In this document: positions 17,267 to 24,426 of the stretch, in pieces
Numbering within the stretch: position 1 is the first letter of the stretch
Layout of the letters: every line of letters starts with the position of its first letter
Assembly (NCBI GenBank): GCA_002493625.1
Contig: DKZK01000010.1
Span: forward strand, 1 to 64,000
Direction: 5' to 3'
DNA length: 64,000 bases
DNA from: Lachnospiraceae bacterium UBA7076
GTDB taxonomy: Bacteria; Bacillota; Clostridia; Lachnospirales; Lachnospiraceae
The notes under the pieces: model-generated
What the model was told of the DNA's origin: nothing
The model's database searches: none
Seen by the model: only the letters and a program-made list of their open reading frames with translations
Program-made: the position numbers and the translations under genes

Positions 17267-19354
17267 TTATTCCGGATTTTCGGTATTTTCCTCTGTGCTG
17301 CTCTCTTCGGTATTACCTTCTGCGCCGCCATTTCCCGTATTTTCTTCAGGCGTTTCCTCAGACATTTCTCCGCCCGGTTCCTCTGTGCTTTCTCCTGCAG
17401 AGCCCCCCTCCGGGTTATCCTCGTAAGGGTTTTGTCCGCCTGCAATATCATCCTCAGGAATCACATCTCCATATATTCCGTCTATAACCTCATTTGTGGC
17501 ATTTTCATAGTCAATGTTATAGTTATCGTTTGTCTTATATATATTCATGTAAGGGAACACATCCTTTGAAATTTCCCTAAACAAATCTTTGGCCGCAAGA
17601 CTGTAGGACTGCTTTCCGGGCTCGTCAACGACGACATAAATCATTACCTTCGGGTCGTCAACAGGGGCAAAGCCTATAAACGACAGAATATATTTGCCGT
17701 TTCCTCGGGGAAGCTTTTCGGCAGTTCCGCTTTTTCCTCCCACCTCGTAGCCCTCAACGCCCGCCAGCTCGCCGGTTCCCTCCTCAATAACCTGAAAGAG
17801 TATGTTTCTCATTGTGGCTGATGTTTCCTCAGAAATGGTTCTCCTTACAAGCACATTTTCCTTACTGTCAATTATGTTTCCGTTTTCATCCTCAATACGC
17901 TGCACCACGCTGGGTTCATAATAATATCCCCCGTTTACCAGAGAGCAAAATGCCGTTCCCAGCTGCACCATTGATACGCATACGCCTTGTCCAAAGGAGG
18001 AGGTTGCAAGCTCAACCTCATTTAATGTGTCCTTATGATATACCACAAGGCTGAAGGAATCCTCGTCCGGCTCTCCCGGTATATCAACGTTTGTCATTTG
18101 TCCAAAGCCGAAGCGCACCTGATATTTATCAAATCTTGTTGCGCCTTCTTTGTCCGCAATCTGCATAAGCGCATCATTGCAGGAATTTTCTATGGATTGC
18201 GCAATGGTCTGTTCTCCATGTCCCGCATGATACCAGCATTTTATATAATATATATCCTTCTGTTCACCGCCGTCACACAAAAACATATCGTTCTTGTCTA
18301 TTACATTTTCCTCCAATGCGCCTGCAACGGTAAACGCCTTGTATGTGGAGCCGGGCTCATAAACGTCACTGATTGCAAAATTTCTCCAAAGCTTGTTAAG
18401 TGCCTCAATCCTTTCATCATCTGTGGCATTTTTCATGTATTCCTCAAATTCCGCATCCGTCATATCAGGGAACTGATACCTTGTAGCGTCAGTATCATAT
18501 GCGTCATTGGGGTCAAAGGTATGAGAGTTATACATCGCAAGTATATTGCAGGTTTTGGGATCCATAATAAGCACTGACACATTTTTGGCGCTTTCCTCCC
18601 CATTCATGAACTCGTCAACCTTTTCCTGTACAATTGACTGCAGCTTGGCGTCAATGCTCGTAACAAGGTTATAGCCGTTTACCGCCGGCTCAACAGTCTG
18701 TGTCATGCTGTAATCCTCATTGAGATAGGAATACTGTCTGCCATTATAGCCATTCAGGTAGCTGTTATAATTTTGCTCAATTCCATATAATCCCACATTT
18801 CCGCTTACAGTAAATCCCAGAAGGTGACATGCAAGCTCATTATTCGGATAGATGCGCACATACTCCTCCTCAAGATATACGCCTGTTACAAGTTTACCCT
18901 CATCAGACCTGCAGTAGTCCTGAAAGGGCTTGACTTCTTCATATTCAATCTTTTTCTTTGCAATTTCATAATAAGAATTTTCGTTCGACAAAAGCTTATT
19001 CAGTTCTGCATCCGTAATGCCAAAATACTGCTTTATAGCATTTTTTGTAACGTCTGTTGCATCCTTGTTTATAGGATTGAGAATATTTTTCGGTTCAAGT
19101 ATAAGATTGTAAACCTTTTTTGTAGTGGCAAGCACTGTTCCGTTTGCATCTATAATGTCCCCCCGTCTGTAGGGTATTACTGTGCTTGTATATCCCTGCT
19201 GCGCCAGGACATTCTGCTCGTACTTTGCTCCCTTACTTACGGTTATATTGATAAGGTTAATGACAAGAACAGCAAAAACTGCTAAAAATGCTCCCATAGC
19301 AATTAGCAGTCTCTTTTTCATCTTTGCCAAAAACCTACGATTCTTTTTTGCCAC
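17267..19354 (-). CDS. Class B penicillin-binding protein (FtsI-like), second copy with acidic tail
   Basis: The product has 695 residues. A basic N-terminus and TM helix (about 13-35) precede the dimerization domain (YRRGDIIDANGTVLA). The transpeptidase domain has STYK (YEPGSTYKAFTV), SCN (IENSCNDAL) and KSG (GGKSGTAEKLPRG). After the enzyme comes a roughly 60-residue Glu/Gly/Asn/Ser/Thr-rich tail with no PASTA repeats, probably a flexible extracellular extension. Start is GTG after AAAGGTGG. Together with FtsW it would build septal peptidoglycan; one of the two paralogs may instead be sporulation-specific (SpoVD). Confidence 0.93.
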   Translation of the reverse strand: MAKKNRRFLAKMKKRLLIAMGAFLAVFAVLVINLINITVSKGAKYEQNVLAQQGYTSTVIPYRRGDIIDANGTVLATTKKVYNLILEPKNILNPINKDATDVTKNAIKQYFGITDAELNKLLSNENSYYEIAKKKIEYEEVKPFQDYCRSDEGKLVTGVYLEEEYVRIYPNNELACHLLGFTVSGNVGLYGIEQNYNSYLNGYNGRQYSYLNEDYSMTQTVEPAVNGYNLVTSIDAKLQSIVQEKVDEFMNGEESAKNVSVLIMDPKTCNILAMYNSHTFDPNDAYDTDATRYQFPDMTDAEFEEYMKNATDDERIEALNKLWRNFAISDVYEPGSTYKAFTVAGALEENVIDKNDMFLCDGGEQKDIYYIKCWYHAGHGEQTIAQSIENSCNDALMQIADKEGATRFDKYQVRFGFGQMTNVDIPGEPDEDSFSLVVYHKDTLNEVELATSSFGQGVCVSMVQLGTAFCSLVNGGYYYEPSVVQRIEDENGNIIDSKENVLVRRTISEETSATMRNILFQVIEEGTGELAGVEGYEVGGKSGTAEKLPRGNGKYILSFIGFAPVDDPKVMIYVVVDEPGKQSYSLAAKDLFREISKDVFPYMNIYKTNDNYNIDYENATNEVIDGIYGDVIPEDDIAGGQNPYEDNPEGGSAGESTEEPGGEMSEETPEENTGNGGAEGNTEESSTEENTENPE

Positions 19355-19401
19355 TCAACATTCCACCTTTGTCTTTTCCTAAACGTCAAAATTTCCCGAG
19401 G

Positions 19402-19890
19402 CTAATTCGCCTCAGGAACATCACGATATTGTTTTACATAATCCTCATTTGCGCTCTCATAATATATTATCTGTCCGCTTCTTGCATAGACCATCCCAAG
19501 CTCATTTGTCGCCACATCATATATTTCATCCAGCGTATACATGCCTTCTATGCTTGACTTATATGCCGCATTATCTGTCTGCGCCTCCTCAAGCTGTGCC
19601 TCCAGACCGTTTATGCTTCTTTTCAGCTCACTTACCCTTGTTTCCATGTAAAGCATTACAACACATGCGGCAATCATAATGCATACAGATGCAACAACAA
19701 ATATTGTATATTTGAGATTAAATGCAAGCGCCCTGTCAAGTGATGCAGGAACACTCTGTCTCTTGTTTTCATTTTTATTCTTCCTTGGCGGTTTCATTTC
19801 AGGTCTAACCCGTCTGGCAGGCGCTTCATTTACCCTTCTTACGACACTGCCCTCAACCACATAGCCCATACTTCTTGTTCTCTCGTCCAT
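19402..19890 (-). CDS. ftsL: FtsL-like cell division protein
   Basis: The 162-residue product has a basic, Pro-rich cytoplasmic N-terminus, one TM helix (about 60-82) and an extracellular leucine-zipper-like coiled coil (ETRVSELKRSINGLEAQLEE). It ends with an FtsL/DivIC-type segment DEIYDVATNELGMVYA. I start at the second ATG (9 nt after AAAAGGGAG); an ATG three codons upstream abuts the SD. FtsL bridges DivIC/FtsQ to the FtsW-PBP complex. The family assignment rests on topology and on position between rsmH and the PBP gene. Confidence 0.85.
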   Translation of the reverse strand: MDERTRSMGYVVEGSVVRRVNEAPARRVRPEMKPPRKNKNENKRQSVPASLDRALAFNLKYTIFVVASVCIMIAACVVMLYMETRVSELKRSINGLEAQLEEAQTDNAAYKSSIEGMYTLDEIYDVATNELGMVYARSGQIIYYESANEDYVKQYRDVPEAN

Positions 19891-19921
19891 GTATTTCATC
19901 TCCCTTTTAGCATCGCCTCAT

Positions 19922-20869
19922 CTATGGCGACACAATTGATTTTTCAAACACTCTTAATTTTGAGCTTTTTGCTCTCCTGTTTTCCTGCAGCTCTTTTTCA
20001 CCCGGAGCAACAGGTTTTCTTGTTATTACCGTTCCTGTCGGTATCCGTCCGCATGTGCATACCGGAAAATCCGGAGGACATATGCACGGCGACATATTTC
20101 TTCTGAATATATTTTTTACAATCCTGTCTTCCAGTGAATGAAAGGTTATAATGGAAAGCCTTCCACCCGGATTAAGGAGTTCTATCATTTTGTCTATGGA
20201 ATTTTCCAATACACTAAGCTCATGATTGAGTTCTATTCTGATAGCCTGAAATGTTTTTTTAGAAGGATGCCCCGCACCCTGTCTCGCTCTGGCAGGTATA
20301 GCCGCCTTTATTATTTCATTCAGCTCTCCCGTCGTTTCGATAACCTTTTCCTGTCTTGCTCTCACAATATGCTTTGCAATATTCTTTGCAAAGCCTTCCT
20401 CACCATAGTCTCTTATTACCCTGTAAAGTTCCATCTCAGAATAACTGTTCACTATGTCCTTTGCTGTAGTTTCCATGCTCTGATCCATACGCATGTCAAG
20501 GGTTGTATCTTCCTTGTATGTAAATCCTCTTTCAGCATTGTCAAGCTGATAGGAGGAAACCCCAAGGTCAAGGACTATACCGTCGACACCGCCGACGGAC
20601 AGCCCTTTTAATATGGAGTCTATGTCCTGATAATTACTGTGGACAATCGTTACCTTGTCCCTGTAACGGTCAAGCCTTTTTGTTGCTGCGGCTATGGCAT
20701 CCATATCCTGGTCTATTCCAATAAGCCTTCCATCCTCACCGAGGCGTTTGCATATTTCCAGGGAGTGACCGCCACCGCCTAATGTTCCGTCAACATATAT
20801 TCCATTGGGCTTTATGTTTAAGCTTTCTATGGTTTCATCAAGAAGAACCGAAATGTGTTTAAATTCCAT
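19922..20869 (-). CDS. rsmH: 16S rRNA (cytosine-1402-N4)-methyltransferase
   Basis: RsmH (MraW) methylates C1402 in the decoding centre. The 315-residue product begins MEFKHISVLLDE and has the SAM motif GTLGGGGHS, GIDQDMDAIAAA, DGIVLDLGVSSYQLD and SIITFHSLEDRIVK, all standard. I prefer the ATG at 20869 (AGGAG 7 nt upstream) over the one at 20890, which lies inside the end of mraZ. It is 10 bp from mraZ. Confidence 0.96.
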   Translation of the reverse strand: MEFKHISVLLDETIESLNIKPNGIYVDGTLGGGGHSLEICKRLGEDGRLIGIDQDMDAIAAATKRLDRYRDKVTIVHSNYQDIDSILKGLSVGGVDGIVLDLGVSSYQLDNAERGFTYKEDTTLDMRMDQSMETTAKDIVNSYSEMELYRVIRDYGEEGFAKNIAKHIVRARQEKVIETTGELNEIIKAAIPARARQGAGHPSKKTFQAIRIELNHELSVLENSIDKMIELLNPGGRLSIITFHSLEDRIVKNIFRRNMSPCICPPDFPVCTCGRIPTGTVITRKPVAPGEKELQENRRAKSSKLRVFEKSIVSP

Positions 20870-20879
20870 TTTCTGTCTC

Positions 20880-21323
20880 CTATATTCCATATTTGGCGCT
20901 TACATCCATTGATATTTCATTTATATCCATGTTGTCCATGCTGTTAAATTTCTCCCATGAATCCTTATTCCATATTTCTGCTATAGAGCCGTTTCCAACA
21001 AGTACGACCTCCTTATCTATGTTTGCCCATGCTCTTAAATTCTGTGGAATAACGATTCTGTACTGTCCGTCGACCTCACAGTCGGATGCTGAGCCCTGAA
21101 AGAAAAGCTTAAATTTACGGGCATTCACATCTGACACAGGAAGCGCGTTAAGCTTTTCTGAAAAAGCTTCCCATTCGCTTTCCGGATAAGCATATATATT
21201 ATGATCCATACCCTGGCAAAGCACAAAATTATCTCCAAGACCTACCCTGAGTCTTGCCGGTATAATTAATCTGCCCTTTGCGTCCAGATTATGATTTGAC
21301 TCACCCTTCATGCCCTTTGTCAT
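20880..21323 (-). CDS. mraZ: MraZ transcriptional regulator of the dcw cluster
   Basis: MraZ is an AbrB/SpoVT-like ring-forming DNA-binding protein. The 147-residue product has two tandem MraZ repeats, with LDAKGRLIIPARLR near the N-terminus and DGQYRIVIPQNLRAWA in the second half. It is the first gene of the dcw cluster, as expected. In E. coli MraZ represses its own operon by binding TGGG direct repeats between promoter and gene. The matching arrangement of promoter and TGG repeats is visible here at 21411-21462. Confidence 0.96.
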   Translation of the reverse strand: MTKGMKGESNHNLDAKGRLIIPARLRVGLGDNFVLCQGMDHNIYAYPESEWEAFSEKLNALPVSDVNARKFKLFFQGSASDCEVDGQYRIVIPQNLRAWANIDKEVVLVGNGSIAEIWNKDSWEKFNSMDNMDINEISMDVSAKYGI

Positions 21324-21410
21324 CTTCCGCTTTTTCCTTTCTACTCAGGAAACGTCTTCCCTAAGTAAATTTATGTGGTGTTATGTAACTCCACCAAGCT
21401 ACACCTAAAC

Positions 21411-21434
21411 ACCACTTAACATCCACTTCACCCA
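21411..21434 (-). promoter_or_regulatory. Putative MraZ operator: three TGG direct repeats
   Basis: On the minus strand, immediately downstream of the -10 box, TGGG, TGGA and TGGT occur at 9- and 11-bp steps in the context TGGGTGAAGTGGATG then TTAAGTGGTG. That is the roughly 10-bp period described for MraZ boxes. A further TGGTGG lies about 18 bp downstream. The site would overlap the start of transcription. The repeats are seen; binding is inference from the MraZ family. Confidence 0.6.
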
Positions 21435-21462
21435 TTTTATTACATAAAAAAAAGAATTGCAA
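21434..21462 (-). promoter_or_regulatory. Sigma-A-type promoter of mraZ and the dcw cluster
   Basis: On the minus strand a TTGCAA -35 box (21457-21462) and a TAAAAT -10 box (21434-21439) are separated by exactly 17 bp. The -35 box lies in the stem of the lgt terminator. Distance from the -10 box to the mraZ ATG is about 110 bp. Confidence 0.65.
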
Positions 21463-21484
21463 TAGGCAAATCGCAATTCTTTTT
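21449..21484 (-). terminator. Rho-independent terminator after lgt
   Basis: A perfect 12-bp stem (AAAAAGAATTGC/GCAATTCTTTTT) with a 12-nt loop is followed on the minus strand by an 8-T run. It separates lgt from the mraZ transcription unit, and its 3' arm contains the mraZ -35 box. Confidence 0.8.
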
Positions 21485-21558
21485 CCATAATCGGTTTAAA
21501 ATGTTACAAAACATATGTTTTATTATTGTGCACATTGTACAATTTCTTTGTTTTTTCA

Positions 21559-21629
21559 CATCCACTTTATGTTTCAAAGCATCCACTCTGCTTTTCTACA
21601 CATCCACTTTGTCTTTCATAGCATCCACT
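21559..21629 (-). repeat. Four AGTGGATG repeats with exact 21-bp period
   Basis: The octamer AGTGGATG (plus strand CATCCACT) starts at 21559, 21580, 21601 and 21622, a constant 21-bp step or two helical turns. The spacers are AT-rich and not conserved. The array lies just after the lgt stop codon and before its terminator. The same octamer recurs at 21420-21427 inside the putative MraZ operator, so a distal MraZ-binding array is possible. Confidence 0.8.
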
Positions 21630-21637
21630 TAACTTTC

Positions 21638-22570
21638 TCAGGAATCTGCTTTGTTATGTGACAAATCCGCCTTCACATAATCCATGCGCTTCTTTACAAG
21701 TATGACGGATGCCGCAAGGACACATATGGCAGCCAGAAGCTGGGAAACACGGATGTTTAGTCCGGAAATCATAAGGGAGTCCGTTCGAAGCCCCTCTATC
21801 CACACACGTCCAAGTCCATAGCCCCAAAGATACATTAAAAACAGCTCTCCGTCAAACTTCTTGTACTTTCTGTATACCATTATGATAACAAGAAGCGCAA
21901 GATTCCACATTGATTCATATAAAAATGTCGGATGCACGCTTATCCAGTGCATCCCGTCAATGGTAACTACATTTTCCGCCATTTTCTGCGTAATTACGCC
22001 TGATGAAACAAGTCCGTTCAGGCTTGCATTTTCACTGAAATAATCCACCGGAATGCACATGGCAAAAATAGAATCCGTATACTCGCCAAAGGCTTCCCTG
22101 TTAAAGAAATTCCCCCATCTTCCCATTATCTGACCGATAAGAAGTCCCATGGATATTGTATCAGCCATAAGCGGAAAGCTTACTTTCCTTTTCCTTGCAA
22201 ATATAATTGTGACAATCACACCGGCAATGATTCCTCCGTATATGGCAAGTCCTCCATTTCTTATATTGATAACATCCAGAAAGGTATTCTTAAAACCTTT
22301 TCCTGCCTGAAAATAATCTTTCCAGCTAAAAATGATATAATACAGCCTTGCGCCTATGATTGACGGTATAATAAGCCACAGTGCATAATCCAGATAAAGC
22401 TCATCATCCTGTCCTGTTCTCTTTGCCTCCTTTGAAACAATTATATATGCGGCAAGAAAACCAAAAGCTATAATGATTCCGTAAAATTTAACCTCTATTC
22501 CAAAAATCGTAAACCCATTCTTTAAGTTATGAAGAATAACTCCAAGACCGGGAAATCTAATATCATACAT
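21638..22570 (-). CDS. lgt: Prolipoprotein diacylglyceryl transferase
   Basis: Lgt attaches diacylglycerol to the lipobox cysteine of prelipoproteins in the membrane. The 310-residue protein has about seven TM helices, FKFYG-like start (EVKFYGIIIAFGFLAAY), RNGGLAIYGGIIAGV, and the signature GQIMGRWGNFFNREAFGEYTD, plus HPTFLYESMWN. It follows ychF by 11 bp and ends in a strong terminator. Confidence 0.97.
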   Translation of the reverse strand: MYDIRFPGLGVILHNLKNGFTIFGIEVKFYGIIIAFGFLAAYIIVSKEAKRTGQDDELYLDYALWLIIPSIIGARLYYIIFSWKDYFQAGKGFKNTFLDVINIRNGGLAIYGGIIAGVIVTIIFARKRKVSFPLMADTISMGLLIGQIMGRWGNFFNREAFGEYTDSIFAMCIPVDYFSENASLNGLVSSGVITQKMAENVVTIDGMHWISVHPTFLYESMWNLALLVIIMVYRKYKKFDGELFLMYLWGYGLGRVWIEGLRTDSLMISGLNIRVSQLLAAICVLAASVILVKKRMDYVKADLSHNKADS

Positions 22571-22581
22571 AATTTATCCTC

Positions 22582-23679
22582 TTATACATTAAATTTGAAA
22601 AGAATGACATCGCCGTCCTTTACGACGTATTCCTTCCCCTCCTGTCTCACAAGTCCCTTTTCCTTTGCAGCAAGCATTGTACCCGCTTCCATAAGGTCAT
22701 CAAAGGCAACAACCTCCGCTTTTATAAAGCCCCTCTCAAAATCCGTGTGAATTTTTCCTGCTGCCTGCGGCGCCTTTGTTCCTTCCGTGATTGTCCACGC
22801 TCTCGTCTCATCCTCACCGGAAGTAAGATAGCTTATAAGTCCAAGCAGAGAATAGCTTGCCTTGATAAGCTTGTCAAGTCCCGATTCCGAAACCCCAAGC
22901 TCCTCCAGAAACATCATCTTTTCATCATCCTCAAGCTCTGATATTTCCTGCTCGATCTGCGCGCATACAGCAAACACCTCACTGCCAAACTCCTTTGCGT
23001 AGGTCTTTACCTTCTGCACATATTCATTTGAAGCGCCGTCATCTGCGATATCCTCCTCGGAAACATTTGCCGCAAATATAACAGGCTTGCCGGTAAGGAG
23101 ATTATATTCCTTCAGCCATTTTATCTCGTCCTCATCCTCTGTCTCATATGTTATGGCAGGCTTTCCGTCCTCAAGGTGAGCTTTCATATTCTTCTGAAGC
23201 TCAAGCTCCTTTGCAAGGGTCTTATTGTTATTTGCCCCCCTCACGGTTTTGGCAATTCTCCTGTCCAGAACCTCTATGTCGGCAAATATAAGCTCAAGGT
23301 TTATTGTTTCTATATCCCTCACAGGGTCTACAGAGCCGTCCACATGAATGACGTTTGAATCCTCAAAACACCTTACAACATGTACGATTGCATCCGTTTC
23401 CCTTATATTGGAAAGGAACTGATTTCCAAGTCCCTCACCCTTTGAAGCGCCCTTCACAAGTCCCGCAATATCGACAAACTCTATAACGGCAGGCGTTGTT
23501 TTTGCTGAGTTATACATTTTTGTAAGGGCATCAAGTCTCTTATCCGGTACGGGAACAACCCCCACATTAGGGTCTATGGTACAGAACGGATAGTTGGCAG
23601 ATTCCGCTCCTGCCTTTGTAAGTGAATTGAATAATGTACTTTTTCCCACGTTGGGGAGCCCGACAATTCCCAGTTTCAT
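22582..23679 (-). CDS. ychF: Redox-regulated Obg-family ATPase YchF
   Basis: The 365-residue product has the P-loop GIVGLPNVGKSTLFNSLT, the switch DIAGLVKGASKGEGLGNQFLSNIRE, NxxE (FAANVSEED) in place of NKxD, which explains its ATP preference, and the C-terminal TGS-like domain ending with DGDVILFKFNV. A ribosome-associated role is known for the family. An AAAGGAG site precedes the ATG. Confidence 0.97.
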   Translation of the reverse strand: MKLGIVGLPNVGKSTLFNSLTKAGAESANYPFCTIDPNVGVVPVPDKRLDALTKMYNSAKTTPAVIEFVDIAGLVKGASKGEGLGNQFLSNIRETDAIVHVVRCFEDSNVIHVDGSVDPVRDIETINLELIFADIEVLDRRIAKTVRGANNNKTLAKELELQKNMKAHLEDGKPAITYETEDEDEIKWLKEYNLLTGKPVIFAANVSEEDIADDGASNEYVQKVKTYAKEFGSEVFAVCAQIEQEISELEDDEKMMFLEELGVSESGLDKLIKASYSLLGLISYLTSGEDETRAWTITEGTKAPQAAGKIHTDFERGFIKAEVVAFDDLMEAGTMLAAKEKGLVRQEGKEYVVKDGDVILFKFNV

Positions 23680-23776
23680 TTTATCTTAATCTCCTTTGGT
23701 TTTTCTTAATATTTATAAGTTTTTTCGTTCTTCATGGTTTTGGTAATATACTTTTCCATAGTAAAAGCTGCAAAAA

Positions 23777-23813
23777 AGCCTTAACACCTATGGTAGTATA
23801 GCATGGTAAGGCT
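23777..23813 (-). terminator. Terminator of the dinD remnant
   Basis: On the minus strand AGCCTTACC pairs with GGTGTTAAGGCT across a short loop, followed by TTTTTT. It starts one base after the dinD remnant's stop codon. Confidence 0.7.
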
Positions 23814-24289
23814 CTATTCATCAAGCATTATCGTTCCCTTTTTCGCCTTTGCTTTCAGTCTCGCCATCTGCTCTCTCTCAATCTCTTGTATACTTTTTTC
23901 CGGTTTTGGCAAATCTTCCGGCATCGTTCCACCGATTTTCTCAATTGCCGTGCGTACTTCTTTCCCTACATTATAATGCACGCTTTTCTTGGATCTCCGT
24001 TTTGCACAATCAGATAACAGGCATATCTTGATAATTCATAATCTTTTATCGGCTTGTTCGTTGCACCTGCATCTATGATTTTGCTGACCTCAGCAAAATC
24101 GTCAAACACATCATGACCACTGTTCTCACAGGCAATCATAGCTCTTTCAATCACGTTGCTAAAATTTCGCCATTATGTATATTTCAAAGCATCCGCCAAC
24201 TCTCTCGCACTCCAAAACTCCGAGCCATCTTCTCTGATGTGCTTAATATCTTCAAATTTCTTATATTCCTTTGCTTTCAATTCCGTCAT
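23814..24289 (-). pseudogene. Broken dinD (DNA-damage-inducible protein D)
   Basis: Three pieces of a DinD-like protein are visible. The first (from ATG 24289) has 38 codons ending at an in-frame TAA at 24173-24175. In the same frame this continues as WRNFSNVIERAMIACENSG and LSRYACYLIVQNGDPRKA, then stops at 23966. A third piece in another frame, starting about 23980 (RTAIEKIGGTMPEDLPKPEK), runs to TAG at 23814. Family members have about 270 residues; roughly 110 central residues are missing. So there is one nonsense mutation plus an internal deletion with a frame change. Family role: DinD inhibits RecA in E. coli; relatives are often mobile. Confidence 0.85.
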
Positions 24290-24426
24290 GCAATCAACTC
24301 CTCCAATTTGAACTGCATATTGATTACCTTGATTTCTCTAATTTTCCCTTTCTTATGTATTCCAACTAACATTCAGGTGATCTCCCATTTATTGTTTTCC
24401 TTTTTTCTTTCCATTGCTTAATTTCC

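Noticed and set aside
21559..21629. CRISPR-like regularly spaced repeat
   Set aside because: The repeat is 8 bp and the spacers 13 bp, far too short, and the site is next to mraZ; a protein-binding array fits better.
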